A program made the translations under genes and the position numbers. DNA of 64,000 nt from Pseudarthrobacter sp. NamB4 (GTDB lineage Bacteria > Actinomycetota > Actinomycetes > Actinomycetales > Micrococcaceae). The notes beneath the pieces were generated by a model that was not told the DNA's origin, did no database searches, and worked only from the letters and a program-made list of their open reading frames with translations. Below are positions 59,136 to 64,000 of this stretch, one piece after another. How positions within the stretch are numbered: the first letter of the stretch is position 1; every line of letters begins with the position of its first letter. Where the stretch lies: assembly GCF_005796185.1 (NCBI RefSeq), contig NZ_VAHM01000018.1:23903-87902 (forward strand), in the 5' to 3' direction.

Positions 59136-61109
59136 TCAGTCCATGCCGCGCAGGTCCAGCACCAGCTCAGTGTCGCCATCACCCTGCAGCACCACGGGGA
59201 TGCCCCAGTCCTGCTGGTAGAGGTGGCAGGCAGCGTGGTCCGGAATCTCGCCGTCTTCAGTTTCCGGGCCGTCGCAGGCCGCAGCCCGGGCCGTGATGTG
59301 CAGAACGCCCTCCGGCACCTCGGACGACAGCTCCAGCGTCCGGAGCAGCCCCACCGAAGTCCCACCGCCGGAGACCAGCAGCTCAGGAGGCGTGGACGAG
59401 ATCTTCAGCTGAGTGGGATCGCCCCAGCGGTCGTCCAGTTTCTGCCCGGTGGGGGCGGTGAAGCGCACGGTCAGTTCCAGCGGGCCGGGGGCCACGGGGC
59501 TCTTGGGCCGGTGGGTCTGGACCGCACCTTCATCCACCTGCTGGGCTTCCTTGGGAATGGGCACGTACACCAGCTGGTGCTGGTTCGCCTCAACCACCAC
59601 CAGCAGCGGCTCGGAACCGGCCGACTGCGTGTGGTCCACGATCACGTCGGACGGTTCCAGGAGGCCGCGCGCCAGCGTGGACACCGTGCCGGAGGTGGGA
59701 TCGTAGCGGCGCACGGCGCCGTTGTAGGTATCGGCGATCGCCACAGAACCGTCCGGCAGTACCGTCACTCCCAGCGGGTGCTGCAGGCGGGCCTCTGCGG
59801 CCGGGCCGTCCCGGAAGCCGAAGTCGAACAGGCCCTTGCCGATGGCGGATTCAACGGTGATGGCGCCGTCGTCGTCAACAACGAGCTTGCGGAGGGCCGA
59901 CGTCTCCGAGTCTGCCACCCAGATGCTGCCCTCAGCGTCCTCTGCCAGGCCGGAAGGCTGGGCGAACCACGCTTCGTGCGGGGCGCCGTCGAGCAGGCCC
60001 TCCAGTCCGTTGCCTGCGATGATGGCCACGGCACCGGTGAGGGGATCAAAGCTGAAGATCTGATGCGTTCCGGCCATGGCGATCACCACGGCGTTCAGCT
60101 TGCGGGACCAGACAAGGTCCCACGGCGAGCTCAGTGCGACGTCCAGCGGATGGCCGCCAAGTTCCCCCGTGAAGCCCACCGCGTCCTCATCCACGCGGGC
60201 TGGTCCCGCCTCCAGCAGCCGCTGGACACCGCTGCCGGCAAGCGTGGAGGCTTTGCCGTCTGCGAGGGAAAGGCCGCGGAGCCGGTGGTTGACGGAGTCG
60301 GCAATGACGACGTCGTAACCTGCCCTGGATGCCACGTCTTCCGGCAGGAGGACCAGACCTTGGGGCTCGTTGAATTGGGCCACGGCAGAGTCACCGGCTG
60401 CAGGGCCGTCCCCGTAGCCCTTGGTGCCCGAGCCGAACGTGCCCAGGACAGTATGGAAGTCTGTGCCCAGTTCCACCAGCCGGTGGTGGCCCGTGTCGGT
60501 CACCAGCCAGGAGCCGCGGGCGTCCGGAGCACTGAAACCCCGCCCGGGCGGGAGGAAGAGCGCCTTGCCTGGGAAGCGCAGGGTGCCCGAGGTGGGTTCA
60601 GGCGCGACGTACGGACCGGAACCGCGGTGCAGGGTGCCCTTGGCCTCGTGCTGGGCAACGAGCTCGGAGATCAGCACGGCCAGCCCGTCTGCGTGGCCTT
60701 CGCCGGAGAGGTGCGCAACGATGTAGCCCTCGGGATCAATGACCACCAGGGTGGGCCAGGCACGCGCGGTGTACGCCTTCCAGGTCTCCAGCTCGGGATC
60801 GTCCAGCACGGGGTGGTGGATCTCGTAGCGCTCCACGGCCGCGGCGAGCGCCACCGGGTCGGCTTCATGCTCGAACTTGGGCGAATGGACGCCCACGGTG
60901 ACCAGGACGTCCGAATACTGTTCCTCGAGCGGCCGCAGTTCGTCCAGGACGTGCAGGCAGTTGATGCAGCAGAAGGTCCAGAAGTCGAGCAGCACGATCT
61001 TGCCGCGCAGCGCCTCAAGGTCCAGGGTTTTGCCGCCGGTGTTCAACCAGTTACGGCCCACCAGTTCGGAGGCTCGGACCCGGTGGTGGGTACGTACGGT
61101 TTCGCTCAT
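59136..61109 (-). CDS. Thioredoxin-like/NHL-repeat protein (NHLRC2-type)
   Basis: 657 residues. The N-terminus is a thioredoxin-like domain with VLLDFWTFCCINCLHVLDEL, giving a CxxC pair at Cys48-Cys51 in the WTFCCINC motif of NHLRC2 proteins. After about residue 170 comes an NHL beta-propeller (SGLAEDAEGSIWVADSETSA, then PLGVTVLPDGSVAIADTYNG). A C-terminal beta domain follows. No signal peptide, so probably cytoplasmic. The start overlaps the CtaG stop by one base, suggesting coupled translation and a role linked to copper or oxidase assembly. Confidence 0.88.
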   Translation of the reverse strand: MSETVRTHHRVRASELVGRNWLNTGGKTLDLEALRGKIVLLDFWTFCCINCLHVLDELRPLEEQYSDVLVTVGVHSPKFEHEADPVALAAAVERYEIHHPVLDDPELETWKAYTARAWPTLVVIDPEGYIVAHLSGEGHADGLAVLISELVAQHEAKGTLHRGSGPYVAPEPTSGTLRFPGKALFLPPGRGFSAPDARGSWLVTDTGHHRLVELGTDFHTVLGTFGSGTKGYGDGPAAGDSAVAQFNEPQGLVLLPEDVASRAGYDVVIADSVNHRLRGLSLADGKASTLAGSGVQRLLEAGPARVDEDAVGFTGELGGHPLDVALSSPWDLVWSRKLNAVVIAMAGTHQIFSFDPLTGAVAIIAGNGLEGLLDGAPHEAWFAQPSGLAEDAEGSIWVADSETSALRKLVVDDDGAITVESAIGKGLFDFGFRDGPAAEARLQHPLGVTVLPDGSVAIADTYNGAVRRYDPTSGTVSTLARGLLEPSDVIVDHTQSAGSEPLLVVVEANQHQLVYVPIPKEAQQVDEGAVQTHRPKSPVAPGPLELTVRFTAPTGQKLDDRWGDPTQLKISSTPPELLVSGGGTSVGLLRTLELSSEVPEGVLHITARAAACDGPETEDGEIPDHAACHLYQQDWGIPVVLQGDGDTELVLDLRGMD

Positions 61110-63283
61110 CAGCGTCCTTCCAGCTTGTTTCGTTCAGCCAGCCTGGCGTCGCGTTCGGCCAATTTGGCAAACATATCGTTGTAAGCGGTGAGATCGGCGT
61201 CGTTATTCCTGTCAGCTGCGCGGTCCACCCGTTTTGTTTCCCGCTGGTCGGAACGGGACCACATGATGGCGACGCCGATCGCCACCAGGAGGGTGGGCAC
61301 TTCACCGATGCCCCAGGCCACCGCGCCGCCTGTTTGCTGGTCTTCCAGCGCGGATTGTCCCCAGTCCCGTCCCAGGTTGCCGAAATAGTCGGCAGCGAGG
61401 AGGTTGCTCCCACCCATGATGGCGACGCCGAAGAAGGCGTGGAAGCCCATGGTGGCCAGGAGCAGCAGGAGCCGCATGGGGTACGGCGCCCGCCTCGGCA
61501 GGGGATCCGTGCCGATCATGCTCAGGACGAAGATGTACCCGGTGAGCAGGAAATGCACAATCATCAGCTCGTGGCCAACGTGCTCGCGCATGGCAAAGCC
61601 GAACAGGTCAGAGTAGTAGAAGAGGACAATGGAGCCGGCGAAGTTCGCAGCAGCGAACAGCGGGTGGGTCACCAGTTGCGAGAACTTCGATTGGACGAAC
61701 ACCAGCAGCCATTCCCGCACTCCGCGGGAACCGTCCCGGCGGGCAGGCAGTGCCCGGAGGGCGAGGGTTACCGGCGCCCCGAGGACCAGGAAGATGGGTG
61801 CCACCATGGTCAGTGCCATGTGGTCCACCATGTGTGCCGAAAACAGCACACGGCCGTAGACCGACGGCGGGCCGGACGTGATGTAGGTAAGCACCAGCAG
61901 GCCGATGACCCAGTTCGCTGAGCGGAACCACTGCCACTTGTCACCGCGCTGGTGGACCTTTGCCACGCCCAGGAAGTAGAAGACAAGCCCGAACAGCGCC
62001 ACGGCGATCCAGATCCAGTCCAGGCGCCACTCGGTAAGCCACCTTTCAGGCGTCAGTTCCGGGGGAAGCTCGTACCCGGTAAGGATGAACGCCGGGGAGG
62101 CATCAGGGGCATAGGTGGTGGGCTCAGGCGGTGCGGAGCGGCCCAGAGCGACTGCGATGCCGGACGTTGCCCCCATGACCAGGAATTCCGCCAGGACCAA
62201 CTGCCACAAAACCCGGCGTGAGGACATGGTGGAGCCCGTGCGGCCCAGCTGCGGAATAACCCACTGCCGGTGCATGAATCCGATGCCGCCCAGCACCAGG
62301 GTGGCCGCGGACTTCGCCAGGATCAGCTGGCCGTAGGGCGATCCAAAGAGATCGCCCCAGTTGGTGATCCGGATGCTGGCGTTGATGATGCCCGATGCGA
62401 AGACCAGCACGAAGGCGAAGCCGGCAAGGGAGGAGAACCGGCGCAGGGTCGGCTCGGTGATGTCCGTTGCGGCGGCGGCCTTGGGGCCCGTGAGGATTCC
62501 CGAGAGCAGGGCGAGCATGATGATGCCGCCCACCCAGGTGCTTACTCCTACCAGGTGCAGGCCCAAGGAGTTGATGGCTCCCTCGTGGTCCGAGGAGCTT
62601 GAGGAGTGGCCGATCAGCGCCGTGGGCACGAGCCCTGCGAAGGCAAGGATCAGGGTCAGCGCGAGTCCGCCGAGCGACCTGACGCCAAACAGGGCAGTGG
62701 TGACCACTGCGGCAATGATCGTGACGGCGAGCCACGCCCGTCCGGTGTCGATGTCAGTCATGAAGAAGACCAGCGCCTGGGTGAACTCGGGGTCGCCGGA
62801 AAGGCCTTGTCCGGCCACGTCCGAGTAGGTGAGGACCAGGACGGCGATGGCGGACAGCGTCCACCCCGCACCTGCAGCGGAGGCGACGGCCAGGGCACGG
62901 GCGAAGGCAGGATGCTCCGGTCCCTCATCCCGGGCGGCTTCCCTGCCCCGGCTGCGTGGGGACAGGCTCTTCGGCAGGATACCGACGGCAAAGATCAGGC
63001 CGCCGATGACCGTTGCCAGCGAGACATTGTGGATAGCCTTGCTGACGGGCAGGCCCCAGCGGACCAGTTCTCCAGGATCGGAGACGGCACGGGCGCCGGC
63101 GGCACCCGAGAAGATCAGCGCCGCGGCGAGGCCCAGGAACAGTGCCGCGAGGCCCACCAGTTGCCAAGCCGGGGGGATTCCCAAGGCACCGTTGCCCTTA
63201 CCCGGCACCCCGCTGCCCCGCTCTCCCTTGCCGGGAGCGGACTGGGGCCGGGTGGAACGCGGTGTTGCGGCAGAAGACACCAT
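61109..63283 (-). CDS. CopD-CtaG fusion, cytochrome oxidase assembly/copper membrane protein
   Basis: 724 residues from ATG 63283; the ORF opens 14 codons earlier, but this start lies at the protein-like boundary. About 14 helices. The first half resembles CopD copper-uptake proteins (GWTLSAIAVLVLTY; LGLHLVGVSTWVGGI with its histidine). The second is the caa3-type CtaG domain: LFSAHMVDHMALTMVAPIFLVLGAPVTLAL and VLSMIGTDPLPRRAPYPMRL are recognisable in shorter blocks such as SAHMVDHMALTMVAP. It likely delivers copper to CuB of cytochrome oxidase. Coupled to the thioredoxin-NHL gene downstream. Confidence 0.88.
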   Translation of the reverse strand: MVSSAATPRSTRPQSAPGKGERGSGVPGKGNGALGIPPAWQLVGLAALFLGLAAALIFSGAAGARAVSDPGELVRWGLPVSKAIHNVSLATVIGGLIFAVGILPKSLSPRSRGREAARDEGPEHPAFARALAVASAAGAGWTLSAIAVLVLTYSDVAGQGLSGDPEFTQALVFFMTDIDTGRAWLAVTIIAAVVTTALFGVRSLGGLALTLILAFAGLVPTALIGHSSSSSDHEGAINSLGLHLVGVSTWVGGIIMLALLSGILTGPKAAAATDITEPTLRRFSSLAGFAFVLVFASGIINASIRITNWGDLFGSPYGQLILAKSAATLVLGGIGFMHRQWVIPQLGRTGSTMSSRRVLWQLVLAEFLVMGATSGIAVALGRSAPPEPTTYAPDASPAFILTGYELPPELTPERWLTEWRLDWIWIAVALFGLVFYFLGVAKVHQRGDKWQWFRSANWVIGLLVLTYITSGPPSVYGRVLFSAHMVDHMALTMVAPIFLVLGAPVTLALRALPARRDGSRGVREWLLVFVQSKFSQLVTHPLFAAANFAGSIVLFYYSDLFGFAMREHVGHELMIVHFLLTGYIFVLSMIGTDPLPRRAPYPMRLLLLLATMGFHAFFGVAIMGGSNLLAADYFGNLGRDWGQSALEDQQTGGAVAWGIGEVPTLLVAIGVAIMWSRSDQRETKRVDRAADRNNDADLTAYNDMFAKLAERDARLAERNKLEGR

Positions 63284-63329
63284 TCCATTGTCCGCTACGC
63301 CTGCCCGCGCCGCGAATCGGCTCAAAGCA

Positions 63330-63363
63330 AAAGGAGCGGCAACCCTGCGGTTGCCGCTCCTTT
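63330..63363 (-). terminator. Terminator of the HU gene
   Basis: A perfect 15-bp stem (63330-63344 with 63349-63363) around CTGC. On the minus strand it is followed by a T-run (TTTTGCTTT), consistent with termination of the HU transcript. Confidence 0.9.
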
Positions 63364-63406
63364 GTCCGCGCCCGGCGTCGATCTAGGGCGGCGCCGGGGG
63401 AAAAGC

Positions 63407-63694
63407 TTACTTCTTGTTGGAGACAGCAGCCTTCAGCTTGGAGCCGGCGGTCAGCTTCACGCTGTGGCCTGCGGCGATCTGGATGGTCTCCCCCGTCTGC
63501 GGGTTGCGGCCGGTGCGTGCTGCACGGTCGGTGCGCTCGACGGCGAGCCAGCCCGGGATGGTGATCTTCTCGCCCGCGGCGACAGAAGTCTCGAAAACCT
63601 CGAACAGTGCATCGAGGACGGAGTTGACGGCTGCCTGGCTGGTGCCGGCCTTGCCCGCTACCTCTGCAACAAGTTCACTACGGTTCTTAGCCAT
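63407..63694 (-). CDS. hup: HU-family DNA-binding protein
   Basis: 95 residues. MAKNRSELVAEVAGKAGTSQ, VNSVLDALFEVF and the beta-arm GRNPQTGETIQIAAGHSVKL with its conserved Arg-Asn-Pro are all present. It bends and compacts DNA in the nucleoid. AGGAGG precedes the ATG. It lacks the long Lys/Ala/Pro tail of mycobacterial HupB, so it is the short type. Confidence 0.95.
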   Translation of the reverse strand: MAKNRSELVAEVAGKAGTSQAAVNSVLDALFEVFETSVAAGEKITIPGWLAVERTDRAARTGRNPQTGETIQIAAGHSVKLTAGSKLKAAVSNKK

Positions 63695-63873
63695 TTATGT
63701 CCTCCTGGACGGTCATCATTCTGGAGCCTGCACGCGGCGTGCGTACAAGCCACTGTTCGAAAACTTACCAGCTTGGACACCTGCGGTCCGCAAATTCCGC
63801 GTGTTTCCGCCATTTTTTGAGCTTAATCACCGGGTTATTCGGGTTTCCCGTCCCCAAATCCGGTCCCCAGCAC

Positions 63874-64000
63874 ACGCTCTATCACTTGATGCTGCCTTTT
63901 CCGGGACGCCCTATCACTTGATGTCGCTTTCCCCCCGACGCTCTATCAGTTGGTGTGGGGTTTCGCCGGACGCTCTATCAGTTGGGGTGGGGTTTCGCCG
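63874..64000 (+). repeat. Four 32-bp tandem repeats, same family as at 46.2-46.4 kb
   Basis: Units start at 63874, 63906, 63938 and 63970, exactly 32 bases apart; the fourth is cut by the window end. Consensus start ACGCTCTATCAC(G)TTG followed by a GGGG/CCCC-rich half ending TTTCSCCGG. They lie upstream of the HU gene (divergent), in a stretch of about 300 bases with no gene. No spacers separate the units, so this is not CRISPR. Confidence 0.9.

Noticed and set aside
59067..61184. 705-codon plus-strand frame opposite the NHL protein
   Set aside because: Antisense shadow; the minus-strand gene has clear thioredoxin and NHL motifs.
63874..64000. Possible CRISPR array
   Set aside because: The 32-base units follow each other without spacers and no cas genes are in the window.

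Overview
The window is a high-GC, densely coded stretch of chromosome from an actinobacterium. Gene content and style point to the Micrococcaceae, most likely Arthrobacter or Pseudarthrobacter: GTG/TTG starts, many 4-base ATGA/GTGA overlaps, a SAM-IV riboswitch, a YkoEDC thiamine transporter, a fused MrpA-B antiporter and a bifunctional PutA. This placement is inferred from family resemblance, not from a database search. There is no prophage, complete insertion sequence or CRISPR array. The one RNA gene is a tRNA-Gly(CCC).

Layout. 0-3 kb: end of a sugar ABC permease, a GH3 glycosidase and a strong terminator. 3-7 kb: Bcr/CflA efflux pump, cardiolipin synthase and PabC. 6.9-8.3 kb: a scar region with a TetR remnant lacking its DNA-binding domain, an orphan palindrome, a small YxxWC protein and an acyltransferase tail. 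8.3-10.4 kb: SAM-IV riboswitch, then DUF1737, rhodanese and MetZ (methionine synthesis). 10.4-14.9 kb: DUF1905 protein, an HNH-nuclease remnant, a GCS2-type ligase, an XRE-MurA fusion and a secreted GH25-like protein. 14.9-18 kb: TPP riboswitch and YkoE-D-C thiamine-precursor ECF transporter. 18-22.3 kb: small stress-type proteins and a tightly coupled trio (heme-oxygenase-like di-iron protein, GT2 glycosyltransferase, CDGSH protein). 22.3-28.7 kb: complete mrpA-G Na+/H+ antiporter operon.

28.9-36 kb: UMF1-type MFS transporter, then a coupled sugar-derivative unit (Gfo/Idh/MocA oxidoreductase, PmoA-family protein, cupin, LacI regulator) running directly into a two-gene CPA2 K+/H+ antiporter. 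36-42.4 kb: dCTP deaminase, secreted CAP/FG-GAP protein, an SRPBCC protein behind a degenerate TPP-riboswitch-like element, tRNA-Gly, a frameshifted MFS exporter with a divergent LysR regulator, and a small zinc-ribbon protein. 42.4-49 kb: a proline utilisation group of PutA, amino-acid permease and LysR regulator, with a shared 22-bp motif upstream of putA and the permease. 49-54.3 kb: PanD, AEC transporter, monomeric sarcosine oxidase-like enzyme, LLM oxidoreductase and DHA2 efflux pump. 54.3-56.2 kb: a gene graveyard of aldo-keto reductase, ABC solute-binding protein and NtaA-type monooxygenase remnants. 56.2-63.7 kb: HerA-like ATPase, membrane-anchored hypothetical protein, thioredoxin-NHL protein coupled to a CopD-CtaG copper protein, and HU.

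The least explained signal is a 32-bp tandem repeat family present at two places 17 kb apart (about 46.2-46.4 kb and 63.87-64.0 kb). Other points worth following are the degenerate TPP element, the di-iron/GT2/CDGSH operon and the XRE-MurA fusion.
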